NCBI RefSeq assembly: GCF_050296195.1
Contig: NZ_JBNKRB010000061.1
From: Gynuella sp050296195
GTDB taxonomy: Bacteria; Pseudomonadota; Gammaproteobacteria; Pseudomonadales; Natronospirillaceae
Reading direction: 5' to 3' (one strand)
Length of the DNA stretch: 64,000 nt
Shown: positions 1 through 9,285 of the stretch, in pieces
How the letters are laid out: every line of letters starts with the position of its first letter
How positions within the stretch are numbered: position 1 is the first letter of the stretch
Notes under the pieces: model-generated
Databases searched by the model: none
The model's input: the letters and a program-made list of their open reading frames with translations, nothing else
What the model was told of the DNA's origin: nothing
Program-made: the position numbers and the translations under genes

Positions 1-209
1 ATAATGCGTTTGATTAAATTTCGGTTAACAGCGCGTTTGACATTCTTTTTGGCAATAATAAAACCCAGACGATTGGCAGGAAGGTCATTTGTTCTGGCTA
101 GAAAAAGGAGTTCTGGGCAGGCTGCTCGAGATTGGGTGAGATCGAAGACCCTACGAAAATCCTTGGCTGTCAGAAGACGTTGCTGTCGGGTAAATTCGTA
201 GGATCCCAT
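1..209 (-). CDS. rnpA: Ribonuclease P protein component, C-terminus cut by window edge
   Basis: Reading leftward from an ATG at 209, the first 69 residues give the basic N-terminal half of the RNase P protein, including KNVKRAVNRNLIKRI, which contains the family's RNA-binding RNR-type signature. The protein binds the RNase P RNA and helps process the 5' ends of tRNA precursors in the cytoplasm. It follows rpmH by 21 bases on the same strand, the conserved rpmH-rnpA arrangement. The 3' end lies beyond base 1. An in-frame TGA (the rpmH stop) blocks any longer start. Confidence 0.93.
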   Translation of the reverse strand, partial: MGSYEFTRQQRLLTAKDFRRVFDLTQSRAACPELLFLARTNDLPANRLGFIIAKKNVKRAVNRNLIKRI

Positions 210-230
210 ATCGGCTATCAGCTGAATGAA

Positions 231-365
231 TCAGGCAGATAAAACCTTACGACCCTTGGCACGACGACGGGCCAAGATTTGACGACCATTGGCAGTAGCC
301 ATACGAGCACGGAAACCGTGAGTACGCTTACGCTTCAGATTGCTAGGTTGAAATGTTCTTTTCAT
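231..365 (-). CDS. rpmH: 50S ribosomal protein L34
   Basis: A 44-residue protein beginning MKRTFQPSNLKRKRTHGF and ending RRAKGRKVLSA, which is the near-invariant bacterial L34. It is a very basic component of the large ribosomal subunit. It starts the leftward rpmH-rnpA unit, divergent from dnaA, with the origin-like region between them. Its length and sequence match the family from end to end. Confidence 0.97.
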   Translation of the reverse strand: MKRTFQPSNLKRKRTHGFRARMATANGRQILARRRAKGRKVLSA

Positions 366-1001
366 CACTATCCACCGAGTACTTAGATGTAGGACTGTAG
401 CCCTGAATTAGGACGGCGGATTCTATAGAGTTTTCCGGTGGGTTACAACGTCCATTTGAGGATGGTTTTTAGGTAGTTCGCGTATGAGAAATCTAAAAAA
501 GTATTTAGATATATTGTTTATATTTTTTTTTGTTTTTTATGATTGTTATAGTAATTAGCAACCGCCGTTTGTGTTGATAAGTTAAAAAAATCCAATAAAA
601 ACAATGATTTATATAAAATTAAAGTCTGTTGATTACAGTTGGGTATCTTGCTGAAAACCTTGAATAAGGTGGGTATAAAATGGGTATTTATCCACAGAAA
701 AGTTATCCAGATGTTTGCACTCAGGTTTTCCAGCGTTTTGTACCTGTATTTATCCACATGGTATTGTTTTTTTTTGGTATTCATTGGATAACATTGAGGA
801 AAACTATTAAATAAATTTTTTAAACCATTAAAAAATAAGGGAAAAAATATTTTTTGAAATTGTGGATATCTTTTGGCTTTCGATGTGGATAATTATTGCG
901 CTGAACACTAAAATAGATGTTCTTGCTTCTGAAGTGTTTCAAAATATTCCTTTTTGTTCGGTTTTTAAGCATCCATTTATGGTTTTGTAGCAGGACTGAT
1001 A
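366..1001. other. Probable chromosomal origin (oriC) / dnaA regulatory region
   Basis: This 636-base intergenic region is very AT-rich between about 490 and 860. It carries DnaA-box sequences: TTATCCACA at 688-696 and 750-758, the near match TTATCCAGA at 703-711, and on the other strand TGTGGATAT at 861-869 and TGTGGATAA at 884-892. A weaker reverse match (TTGGATAAC) lies near 784-792. The position between rpmH and dnaA is where Pseudomonas-type origins lie. The boxes may serve both initiation and DnaA autoregulation. No gene is supported here. Confidence 0.8.
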
Positions 1002-2468
1002 GTGTCTGAGACTGTTTGGCAACAATGTTTAAATGAGCTGGAGATAGAAATACCCAGTCAGCAGTTTAATACCTGGATTAGACCATTACAGGTCGTTGAG
1101 AATGATCAGGAAGTTATTCTGAGTGCTCCCAATCGGTTTGTGATGGATTGGGTGAAAGAAAAGTATCTTGATCAGATCATGGCCATCCTTAGTGGATTGG
1201 GAAGATCAGATATAAAGGTGGTTATTGGTCAGAGAAAAGAAGCGGCCATGACCAGTTTTAACTCACCGGCCAGTGGTTATATGCGATCAGGAGCCCCTGT
1301 TTCGACTGATAATAGTAAAGCTCAGTATTACCCTGAATCATCAGCCTCTCAGTCTACCCGTGTTATCGATATTGGTAACAATGAAACCTCTGCCTCCAGG
1401 GAGTATTCTCCTGCTTCTCATTCACTGGAAGATAGTGCTGCACCGCTGGAGAACTATCTGAGTCCTCACTACACCTTTGAGTATTTCGTTGAGGGTAAGT
1501 CCAATCAGTTGGCGTTGGCCGCAGCACAACAGGTAGCTGAGAATGCTGGTGGTGCATACAACCCACTGTTTATATATGGCGGGGTGGGACTTGGAAAGAC
1601 TCACCTTATGCAGGCTGTTGGGCATAGTATTTTAAGAAAAAACCCTAATGCGAGGGTGATGTATTTGCCTTCTGAGACCTTTGTTCAGGATATGGTTAAG
1701 GCACTACAGAGAAATGCGATTAATGAATTTAAGCGTTTTTATCGCAGTTTGGATGCACTTTTGATTGACGACATACAGTTTTTTGCTGGTAAGGATCGTT
1801 CTCAGGAGGAATTTTTCCATACATTTAATGCGTTGCTTGAGGGGAATCAGCAGGTTATTTTAACTTGCGATCGCTTCCATAAAGAAATTACTGGAGTGGA
1901 AGACAGACTAAAAAGTCGCTTCAGCTGGGGATTGACCGTTCAGGTCGAGCCGCCTGATTTGGAGACGCGAGTTGCCATCCTGATGAAAAAAGCAGATGAA
2001 ACCGGTATTCATTTGCCACAGGATGCGGGATTTTTTATCGCTCAATTGGTCCGTTCAAATGTCAGGGAGCTTGAAGGGGCGTTAAAACGAGTCGTTGCCA
2101 ATGCCCATTTCACGGGTGCTCAAATTTCTGTCCAATTAGTCAAAGATTCCCTACGTGACTTGCTGGATCTGCAAAAGAAACAAGTCAGCATAGAAAACAT
2201 TCAGCGCACGGTATCTGAGTATTTTAAAATCAAAGTTGGTGATTTGAATTCCAAGCGTCGATCCAGAAGTGTGGCAAGACCCCGGCAGATAGCGATGGCT
2301 CTGGCAAAGGAACTGACGAACCATAGTTTGCCCGAAATTGGTGATGCTTTTGGCGGTCGGGACCATACAACCGTGTTGCATGCGTGCCGTAAAATAAAGG
2401 ACTTGCGTGAGAAAGATTTGGATATCAGAGAGGACTACGACAACCTTCTAAGGACTCTGACAACCTGA
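1002..2468 (+). CDS. dnaA: Chromosomal replication initiator DnaA
   Basis: A 488-residue AAA+ initiator that binds DnaA boxes and opens oriC. The start is GTG at 1002, preceded by AGGA at 992-995. The N-terminus (MSETVWQQCLNELE) aligns with E. coli DnaA, which also begins with GTG. Domain II is a long Ser/Ala-rich linker (about residues 85-150). The Walker A motif GGVGLGKTHL is near residue 192, Walker B (LLIDDIQF) near 258, and the DNA-binding signature GGRDHTTVLHACRKI lies near the C-terminus. It heads the dnaA-dnaN-recF-gyrB series. Confidence 0.98.
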   Translation: MSETVWQQCLNELEIEIPSQQFNTWIRPLQVVENDQEVILSAPNRFVMDWVKEKYLDQIMAILSGLGRSDIKVVIGQRKEAAMTSFNSPASGYMRSGAPVSTDNSKAQYYPESSASQSTRVIDIGNNETSASREYSPASHSLEDSAAPLENYLSPHYTFEYFVEGKSNQLALAAAQQVAENAGGAYNPLFIYGGVGLGKTHLMQAVGHSILRKNPNARVMYLPSETFVQDMVKALQRNAINEFKRFYRSLDALLIDDIQFFAGKDRSQEEFFHTFNALLEGNQQVILTCDRFHKEITGVEDRLKSRFSWGLTVQVEPPDLETRVAILMKKADETGIHLPQDAGFFIAQLVRSNVRELEGALKRVVANAHFTGAQISVQLVKDSLRDLLDLQKKQVSIENIQRTVSEYFKIKVGDLNSKRRSRSVARPRQIAMALAKELTNHSLPEIGDAFGGRDHTTVLHACRKIKDLREKDLDIREDYDNLLRTLTT

Positions 2469-2535
2469 TAAAATTCAGCATATTCGGCGGCCCTTTTCAA
2501 TTAATAAGATTTTTACCCAATAAGTGAGAAATAGG

Positions 2536-3642
2536 ATGATTAAATTTTCGGTGCCAAGGGATGCTTTGATCAGACCTTTGCAACTTGTTTCCGGTGTCGT
2601 TGAGCGTCGGCAAACTTTACCTGTTTTATCGAATTTGTTGGTGGTTTTGGAAAATAATCAGATTTCATTAACCGGAACAGATTTAGAAGTCGAACTTATT
2701 GGCAGGTTATCTATCGATGGGCCGGCTTCTGATGGTGAAGTGACAATTCCAGCCAAAAAATTGATGGATATTGTTAAGTCACTACCAGATGACGCAATGA
2801 TTACGTTTTCAACCGATGAAAGTCGGGTCATCGTTACCAGTGGTAGAAGTCGTTTTACTTTGTCCACACTACCGGCTTCAGAATTTCCGAATGTTGAAGA
2901 TGAACAAGACAATCTGACCTTTGGCGTTGATCAGCAGGTATTGAAAGGGCTTATCGATGCAACGTCGTTCGCGATGGCTCAGCAGGACGTTCGTTACTAT
3001 TTAAACGGTATGCTGCTTGAGATATATCAGGGCCATATGCGAACTGTCGCTACCGATGGCCACCGGCTGGCGATGAGCTCTGTGGAAATGGATGTGGTTA
3101 CGGAAGGTCGCCGGCAGGTCATTATTCCTCGCAAAGGGATACTGGAATTAGCCCGACTATTGGGCGAGGGAACTGGTGAAGTACAGGTTTCTATTGGCAG
3201 CAATCATGTTCGGGTAAAAACGCCAGGCTTTACCTTCACCTCAAAGTTGGTCGACGGGAAGTTTCCTGACTATGAGCGGGTGTTACCAAAAGGTGGTGAT
3301 AAAGTTATTGTTGCAGAACGGGCAGAGTGCAAATCCATATTTGGACGGGCTGCTATTTTATCTAACGAGAAATATCGTGGTGTCAGGATCATTTTACACG
3401 ATGGTAACCTTCAGGTTCTGGCCAATAATCCGGAGCAGGAAGAAGCCGAAGAAAATATGGCAGTGGACTACGACGGCGAAAGACTGGAACTAGGGTTTAA
3501 CGTGAATTATTTGTTGGATGTTTTCAATGTTATCAATGGTGATCAGGTTCAAATGATTATGTCTGATCCTAATAGTAGTACATTGATTCATGATGCAGAG
3601 AACAAAGGCTCCCTTTACGTTGTGATGCCCATGCGGCTCTGA
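2536..3642 (+). CDS. dnaN: DNA polymerase III sliding clamp (beta subunit)
   Basis: A 368-residue clamp that encircles DNA and tethers polymerases. The start chosen is ATG 2536 (MIKFSVPRDALIRPLQ), which aligns with the E. coli N-terminus. An in-frame GTG at 2524 would add four residues, but the GTGAG there is better read as the ribosome site. Conserved segments include LTGTDLEVELIGRL, MAQQDVRYYLNGML, TVATDGHRLAMSS, ANNPEQEEAEE and the C-terminal VVMPMRL. It is 67 bases downstream of dnaA and 16 bases before recF. Confidence 0.97.
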   Translation: MIKFSVPRDALIRPLQLVSGVVERRQTLPVLSNLLVVLENNQISLTGTDLEVELIGRLSIDGPASDGEVTIPAKKLMDIVKSLPDDAMITFSTDESRVIVTSGRSRFTLSTLPASEFPNVEDEQDNLTFGVDQQVLKGLIDATSFAMAQQDVRYYLNGMLLEIYQGHMRTVATDGHRLAMSSVEMDVVTEGRRQVIIPRKGILELARLLGEGTGEVQVSIGSNHVRVKTPGFTFTSKLVDGKFPDYERVLPKGGDKVIVAERAECKSIFGRAAILSNEKYRGVRIILHDGNLQVLANNPEQEEAEENMAVDYDGERLELGFNVNYLLDVFNVINGDQVQMIMSDPNSSTLIHDAENKGSLYVVMPMRL

Positions 3643-3658
3643 TGAACATAATTAGATA

Positions 3659-4759
3659 GTGACTATACACAGGCTTCATATTCAGGGAGTTCGTAATATA
3701 TCCGATGCCAGATTGGAGCCTGCCTATTTTGTAAACGTTGTTTTCGGCGATAACGGCTCCGGAAAGACATCAGTATTGGAATCCATCCATATACTGACTC
3801 ATGGGCGCTCCTTTCGATCTACCTCCTCAAAAAACAGTACTCTTATTCAGCAAGGCCAGCACGCCTTAACCGTATACGGTGAAATCGGTGAAATTCACAG
3901 CCATGTCGGCGTGTCCAAGGCCATAGACGGTGTAAACCAAATAAAGATAGCCGGTGAGAAAGTAACCGCCGTTTCAGAACTTGCCAAGCTATCTCCAGTA
4001 CAAGTCATTGATGCACAGGCATTTGACTTATTGACAGGTTCTCCCGCCGTCAGAAGACAGTTTCTCGATTGGGGTGTGTTTCACGTGGAACACGGGTTTT
4101 TGAATGTGTGGCAACGTGTGCAGAAAGCGCTTAAAAATCGGAATAGTTTGCTGCGTTCTGGTAAAATAGCCGACCCGATTCAGATGTCCGCCTGGACCAG
4201 AGAATTTGCATCCGCAGCTGAAACATTGGATGAGTATAGACAACAGTATCTGGAAAGATTCAAACAGCAGTTTGTAGAAATATTGGCGAAGTTAACTGAT
4301 CTGGACAATTTTTCCCTTTCTTATCATAGGGGATGGGATAAAAGCCGAAGCCTTTTGGATGTCCTTACTGCATCAGAGGATGTAGATATAAAAACAGGCT
4401 TTACCCATAGCGGACCCCAGAGAGCCGATATTCGTATTAGATTAGGTAAACACAACGCTGCGGATATTCTTTCGCGAGGCCAGCAAAAACTGGTTGTTAT
4501 TGCTATGAAGCTTGCGCAGGGAGCGCATTTGCAAATATTTAAAGAACATAAGCGCTGTATTTTTCTGTTGGACGATCTACCCGCGGAACTGGACAGCAAC
4601 CACACCCACAGGGTGTGTAAGATTTTAGAGCAGATGGATGCCCAGGTTTTTTTAACGTGCGTTGAACCGGGTGAACTACTGGAATTTTGGAACAATAAAG
4701 ACCAAATTAAAATGTTTCACGTGAAACACGGCCAGGTCTCAGGAGAATTAGATGAATAA
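3659..4759 (+). CDS. recF: DNA replication and repair protein RecF
   Basis: A 366-residue SMC-like ATPase that helps load RecA at gaps (RecFOR pathway). The start is GTG 3659 (MTIHRLHIQGVRNISDA). The Walker A motif GDNGSGKTSVLE is near residues 30-41, the ABC-type signature LSRGQQKLVV near 275, and Walker B FLLDDLPAELD near 303. The last codons overlap the gyrB start by eight bases. The gene contains two parS-like palindromes, one at 4077 and a perfect one at 4713 very near its 3' end. Confidence 0.96.
   Translation: MTIHRLHIQGVRNISDARLEPAYFVNVVFGDNGSGKTSVLESIHILTHGRSFRSTSSKNSTLIQQGQHALTVYGEIGEIHSHVGVSKAIDGVNQIKIAGEKVTAVSELAKLSPVQVIDAQAFDLLTGSPAVRRQFLDWGVFHVEHGFLNVWQRVQKALKNRNSLLRSGKIADPIQMSAWTREFASAAETLDEYRQQYLERFKQQFVEILAKLTDLDNFSLSYHRGWDKSRSLLDVLTASEDVDIKTGFTHSGPQRADIRIRLGKHNAADILSRGQQKLVVIAMKLAQGAHLQIFKEHKRCIFLLDDLPAELDSNHTHRVCKILEQMDAQVFLTCVEPGELLEFWNNKDQIKMFHVKHGQVSGELDE
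4077..4092. promoter_or_regulatory. parS-like ParB-binding site (one arm imperfect)
   Basis: TGTTTCACGTGGAACA inside recF. It differs from the perfect palindrome TGTTTCACGTGAAACA at one base, within the range of known parS variants. It probably recruits ParB for chromosome segregation near oriC. Confidence 0.75.
4713..4728. promoter_or_regulatory. parS site, perfect 16-bp palindrome
   Basis: TGTTTCACGTGAAACA lies in the last codons of recF, about 24 bases before the gyrB start. It is an exact match to the canonical bacterial chromosomal parS sequence. ParB-CTP clamps are expected to load here; parA and parB usually lie near rnpA/yidC/gidA, outside this window. Confidence 0.92.
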
Positions 4760-7166
4760 AGAATATGATTCCTCGAGCATCAAAGTACTAAAAGGGTTGG
4801 ATGCGGTCAGGAAAAGACCGGGTATGTACATCGGTGATACTGATGATGGTACCGGCTTGCATCATATGGTTTTTGAAGTGGTAGACAACTCTATTGATGA
4901 AGCTTTGGCTGGTTATTGTAAGGATATTATTGTCACCATTCATCCAGATGAGTCTATTACGGTTGTCGATGATGGTCGTGGTATTCCCGTTGATATCCAC
5001 GCTGAAGAGGGGCGTTCTGCTGCAGAAGTCATCATGACCGTACTTCATGCCGGTGGTAAGTTTGATGACAATACCTATAAAGTTTCTGGTGGACTTCATG
5101 GAGTAGGGGTATCTGTTGTAAATGCTCTTTCTAAAGAGTTGGTACTGACTGTTCGCAAAAATGGTAAGGTCCATGAGCAAACTTATATACATGGCGTTCC
5201 TCAAGAGCCTTTAAAGATAGTGGGGGAAAGCTCTAGTACTGGCACAACAATCCACTTCAAACCTTCTGAACAGACATTTAATAATATTGGGTTTAACTGG
5301 GATATTCTTGCCAAAAGACTGCGGGAACTATCATTTCTAAATTCCGGTGTCTCTATTATTCTGAGAGATGAACGAACTGGAAAAGAAGAACAATTCAAAT
5401 ATGAAGGTGGTCTGGAAGCATTTGTTGGCTATTTGAATCAAAACAAACAAACTCTGAATAAAGTATTTCACTTTACCAATGAGCGAGAAGATGGCATCAC
5501 AGTTGAAGTATCACTGCAATGGAATGACAGCTATCAGGAAAACATTCTTTGTTATACCAATAATATTCCCCAACGAGATGGCGGCACGCACCTTGCCGGC
5601 TTTCGCTCTGCTTTAACGCGAACACTGAACAGCTATATTCAGCAGGAAAATATCCTTAAAAAACAAAAAGTTGTGACATCTGGTGATGATGCCCGTGAAG
5701 GGTTGGCTGCGATTGTATCGGTGAAGGTTCCTGATCCTAAATTCAGTTCGCAGACCAAGGACAAACTGGTTTCATCTGAAGTAAAAGCAGCTGTAGAACA
5801 GGAAATGGGCGAAAGGTTTAACGAATATCTCCTGGAAAACCCGAATGATTCAAAAATCATCGTTGGTAAAATGATTGATGCTGCCAGAGCAAGGGAGGCA
5901 GCGAGAAAAGCCAGGGACATGACCCGTCGTAAAGGTGCGTTGGATATCGCCGGTTTACCGGGAAAACTTGCAGACTGTCAGGAAAAAGATCCCGCTCTTT
6001 CCGAATTATATCTTGTGGAGGGTGATTCCGCTGGTGGTTCGGCGAAACAGGGCCGTGACCGTAAGACTCAGGCTATTCTGCCGCTCAAAGGTAAAATTCT
6101 AAACGTGGAAAAAGCCCGTTTTGATAAAATGCTTCAGTCGGCAGAAGTAGGGACACTGATTACCGCATTAGGCTGTGGTATTGGTCGAGATGAATATGAC
6201 ATAAGTAAACTCAGATATCATCAAATCATCATTATGACGGATGCTGATGTTGACGGTTCGCACATCAGAACATTATTACTTACTTTCTTCTTCCGTCAGT
6301 TACCGGAAATCATAGAAAATGGTCACGTTTATATTGCGTTACCACCGCTATATAAAATTAAGAAAGGGAAAACCGAGCATTACATGAAAGATGATCATGC
6401 TCTGGATACTTACATGATCAATCAGGCGATAACTGACGCAGAGTTTTATGTTAATCCGGATGCGCCGCCAATCCGGGAAACTGCGCTGGAAAATTTGGTC
6501 AATCAGTACAATCTGGTGATGAATATTATTAACCGATTGTCGCGACTTTATCCATCAGAGGTACTGGAAGGCACTATATATATATCCCAGCTGAAAGAAG
6601 AGCATCTGACCGATCGTCAGGCTGTTGAGAGCTGGACGTCAGAACTACAGAGTTGGTTGGAAGAAGAAGCGGCAACAAATTCCATGCATTTCAAATGTGG
6701 TGTGAAAGAAGATACAGAACGCCACATATTCCTACCCGTTGTCAGCGTTCATGCTCATGGGCTGAGTTCAGACCATCCAATGTCTCGCGGATTCCTGACC
6801 GGTCATGATTATGAAGAAATCTGCAAATTAGGTAATGCGATTAACAAACTGATAGAGCCTGGTGCCTATATTAAACGAGGCGAAAAGACCCAACAGGTAG
6901 AATCATTTAAACAGCTTCTTGAATGGTTAATGAAAGAAGCCAAGAGAGGTTATACGATCCAGCGCTACAAAGGTCTTGGAGAAATGAATCCGGATCAACT
7001 ATGGGAGACAACCATGGATCCGCAGACTCGCAGGATGATGCAGGTTAATATCAAAGATGCCATTGCCGCTGATCAGATATTTAACACTCTGATGGGGGAT
7101 GACGTTGAGCCTCGTAGAGCGTTTATTGAAGCCAATGCTCTGGATGTCGAGAACCTGGATTTTTAA
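4752..7166 (+). CDS. gyrB: DNA gyrase subunit B
   Basis: An 804-residue ATPase subunit of type II topoisomerase, the same length as E. coli GyrB. Together with GyrA it introduces negative supercoils. Seen in order are the GHKL ATPase domain (VVDNSIDEALAG, DDGRGIP, GGLHGVGVSVVNAL), the transducer with QRDGGTHLAGFRSA, and the TOPRIM domain (EGDSAGGSAKQG, TDADVDGSHIR). The gamma-proteobacterial insertion lies before the conserved QRYKGLGEMNPDQLW tail. Its start overlaps the end of recF, so the two are probably co-transcribed. Confidence 0.98.
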   Translation: MNKEYDSSSIKVLKGLDAVRKRPGMYIGDTDDGTGLHHMVFEVVDNSIDEALAGYCKDIIVTIHPDESITVVDDGRGIPVDIHAEEGRSAAEVIMTVLHAGGKFDDNTYKVSGGLHGVGVSVVNALSKELVLTVRKNGKVHEQTYIHGVPQEPLKIVGESSSTGTTIHFKPSEQTFNNIGFNWDILAKRLRELSFLNSGVSIILRDERTGKEEQFKYEGGLEAFVGYLNQNKQTLNKVFHFTNEREDGITVEVSLQWNDSYQENILCYTNNIPQRDGGTHLAGFRSALTRTLNSYIQQENILKKQKVVTSGDDAREGLAAIVSVKVPDPKFSSQTKDKLVSSEVKAAVEQEMGERFNEYLLENPNDSKIIVGKMIDAARAREAARKARDMTRRKGALDIAGLPGKLADCQEKDPALSELYLVEGDSAGGSAKQGRDRKTQAILPLKGKILNVEKARFDKMLQSAEVGTLITALGCGIGRDEYDISKLRYHQIIIMTDADVDGSHIRTLLLTFFFRQLPEIIENGHVYIALPPLYKIKKGKTEHYMKDDHALDTYMINQAITDAEFYVNPDAPPIRETALENLVNQYNLVMNIINRLSRLYPSEVLEGTIYISQLKEEHLTDRQAVESWTSELQSWLEEEAATNSMHFKCGVKEDTERHIFLPVVSVHAHGLSSDHPMSRGFLTGHDYEEICKLGNAINKLIEPGAYIKRGEKTQQVESFKQLLEWLMKEAKRGYTIQRYKGLGEMNPDQLWETTMDPQTRRMMQVNIKDAIAADQIFNTLMGDDVEPRRAFIEANALDVENLDF

Positions 7167-7202
7167 ACTGTTTAAGTTTGAAAGTTTCCCCAGAAGAAAA
7201 AG

Positions 7203-7227
7203 AAAGCGGCCTTATGGCTGCTTTTTT
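7203..7227 (+). terminator. Rho-independent terminator after gyrB
   Basis: AAAGCGGCC-TTAT-GGCTGC runs into TTTTTT (one G-T pair in the stem), 37 bases after the gyrB stop. It separates the replication genes from the following membrane-protein gene. Confidence 0.8.
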
Positions 7228-7384
7228 CTATGTAAATAAGAAGCTGAATGGCGATTTGTATGGCTTCGAGCAAACTACTCATATTGTTGAGCGAAACGAC
7301 TTTAGCCTATCCTATATTGCTTTTCTGTTTGCTTGTGATGTCAGTATTCCATTGTTCTTTTTATATTCTTGAAGGACTTTATTT

Positions 7385-9190
7385 GTGGTGAAAATAGTAA
7401 AGAGTAATCTGGCTTTCTTTCTGAAGATCAGTGTATTCAGTATCGTCTTTGTTTCGTTGATAATCACCCGCAATGCGATGATGGCAACAACCCCCGATAC
7501 TCACCTCGGCCAGATCTACTATCCTCTGGCGGTCACCGGTCAGGCATATATGCTACACCTGGTGCTGCTCATCATATTTACTGTAATTTCATGGTTGCCC
7601 ACGCGGTTGTTCAAAGGTCTTTTGGTTATCATATTAACCTCTCTGAATTTCACCTTGTTGCTTGATAGTCAGGTGTTTCAGTTATACCGCTTTCATCTCG
7701 ACATGTTCTTTATCAAGATGTTCTTCATTGATATGGACGGATTGGGTGTTTCATATGGAACAGTCGGTCTCGGAGTGGGCGCGTTGTTAGTGACCCTGCT
7801 ACTGTTTACTGCTTTAGCTCAGTATGCCCCCAGGTTTATTTCAAATGGTAAGACGGCAGCGTTCTGGAGCCTATTGTTTGTCAGTACCTTGATAGGACAA
7901 TGTATTCATGCCTGGGCCTATGCTCATAGCATGAGAGAGGTTGTTTCCTTTTCTCAGGTTATTCCGTGGTATCAACCGTTAATTGCTAATGATGACATTC
8001 AAAAATGGGGGTTACTTGATGAATCCCTGCGTCAGGATAATTTGAATATTTCTGTTAAGTCCTCTGGGATATTCCACTACCCAAAAACACGTCTTCAATG
8101 CCAAGAACATAGCGAAGACTACAATATTGTATATATCGTTATAGAAAGCTGGCGCTTTGATCAATTAAAGCCGGAAATTGTTCCTAATATCTATCAGATA
8201 GGTAAAGAATCTTTGATGTTTACCCATCACCTGAGTGGTGGAAACGTGACTGATAAAGGCCTATTTAGTTTGATGTATGGCACATCGGCAATTTACTGGG
8301 AGGATGCTTTAGGAGCTGGCTCGGAACCTGCGTTGGTCAGTGCGTTGAAGCAAAAGGATTATCAGTTTTATATTCTGGCCAACCAGAATATTGTACGCAC
8401 CAAAGCCCAGGATCTGTTTTTTAAGGGTATAAAAGCAATACAGAATCATCAGGAAGGCAGTTCAACAGAAGGAGATCAGGGGTTGGGTCCTAAGCTGTTG
8501 TCGGCAATAGACAGTCATCCCAAGCAGCCATTTTTTAGTTTCATATTCTTTAATAGTACTCACTACCGATATCTCACTCCTGAAGGGTTTGAAAAGCCGT
8601 TTCTTCCAGCAGAGATGATTGACGTTTCAGAAGTGGACAATACGACAGATCCAACACCGTATTTGAATCAATACTTTAATGCCGGTCACTTTATTGACCA
8701 GCTTGTCGGACAAATCCGAAACGGACTGGAACAGCGTGATCTGTGGGATAAAACCATTATGGTTATCACGGGAGATCATGGTGAAGAATTCAACGAATCT
8801 GGAAAAAACTATTGGGGACATGGCAGTAATTTCAGTCGTTACCAGTTACAGGTTCCACTGGTCGTTCATTGGCCAGGGAAACAGGGAGTAATTGAACATC
8901 GAACTACTCATGAGGATATTTCCCCTACACTGGCAATAGAAACAGTTGGTTGTCAAAACACATATGCCGATATATCAACGGGAGCCAGTTTATTCAGTCC
9001 TGATAAAAGGACATTGATTGCACAGAGTTATGTGAATACTGCAATTATCGAAAATAGTACCGTTAATGAACTTTATCCCGGTTATATCAAAGTCTACGAC
9101 TTAAATGATATTAATAAGCATGCAAAATCCCCTGAAGGATTGCTGCAGGCAACGCAGGAAATAAAGTCACACTTTCGTATTCAGAATTGA
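7385..9190 (+). CDS. YejM/PbgA(LapC)-like inner-membrane sulfatase-fold protein
   Basis: A 601-residue protein with about five N-terminal membrane segments (within residues 10-180) and a periplasmic alkaline-phosphatase/sulfatase-like domain (about 245-590). It resembles E. coli YejM along its length: IDSEVFxxxxFHL is mirrored by LLDSQVFQLYRFHLDMF, and SGNxTDxGxFxLxYG by SGGNVTDKGLFSLMYG. YejM controls LPS synthesis through LapB/FtsH. Unlike E. coli YejM, the segment GDHGEEFNESGKNYWGHGS keeps a metal-site-like Asp-His pair, so catalysis cannot be excluded. The start is GTG 7385 (a GTG at 7388 is possible) with AAGGA at 7372-7376. Confidence 0.85.
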   Translation: MVKIVKSNLAFFLKISVFSIVFVSLIITRNAMMATTPDTHLGQIYYPLAVTGQAYMLHLVLLIIFTVISWLPTRLFKGLLVIILTSLNFTLLLDSQVFQLYRFHLDMFFIKMFFIDMDGLGVSYGTVGLGVGALLVTLLLFTALAQYAPRFISNGKTAAFWSLLFVSTLIGQCIHAWAYAHSMREVVSFSQVIPWYQPLIANDDIQKWGLLDESLRQDNLNISVKSSGIFHYPKTRLQCQEHSEDYNIVYIVIESWRFDQLKPEIVPNIYQIGKESLMFTHHLSGGNVTDKGLFSLMYGTSAIYWEDALGAGSEPALVSALKQKDYQFYILANQNIVRTKAQDLFFKGIKAIQNHQEGSSTEGDQGLGPKLLSAIDSHPKQPFFSFIFFNSTHYRYLTPEGFEKPFLPAEMIDVSEVDNTTDPTPYLNQYFNAGHFIDQLVGQIRNGLEQRDLWDKTIMVITGDHGEEFNESGKNYWGHGSNFSRYQLQVPLVVHWPGKQGVIEHRTTHEDISPTLAIETVGCQNTYADISTGASLFSPDKRTLIAQSYVNTAIIENSTVNELYPGYIKVYDLNDINKHAKSPEGLLQATQEIKSHFRIQN

Positions 9191-9205
9191 CAGATTGATC
9201 ACTCC

Positions 9206-9232
9206 AATGACCGGGATGAAACTCCGGTCATT
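9206..9232. terminator. Inverted repeat between converging genes, probable bidirectional terminator
   Basis: AATGACCGG at 9206-9214 pairs perfectly with CCGGTCATT at 9224-9232 around a nine-base loop. It lies between the stop of the YejM-like gene and the 3' end of the leftward HAD gene. There is no immediate T run, so termination is inferred mainly from position. Confidence 0.55.
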
Positions 9233-9285
9233 CGACTGGCTTGGTTTTTAACCACGGAGACTAGATTAGTAAAAACAGTTTTTGG

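Noticed and set aside
518..784. 88-codon frame in the rpmH-dnaA gap
   Set aside because: It lies in the AT-rich origin region across the DnaA boxes, has no ribosome site and a low-complexity product.
7178..7372. 64-codon frame after gyrB
   Set aside because: It reads straight through the gyrB terminator hairpin and has no supporting start site.
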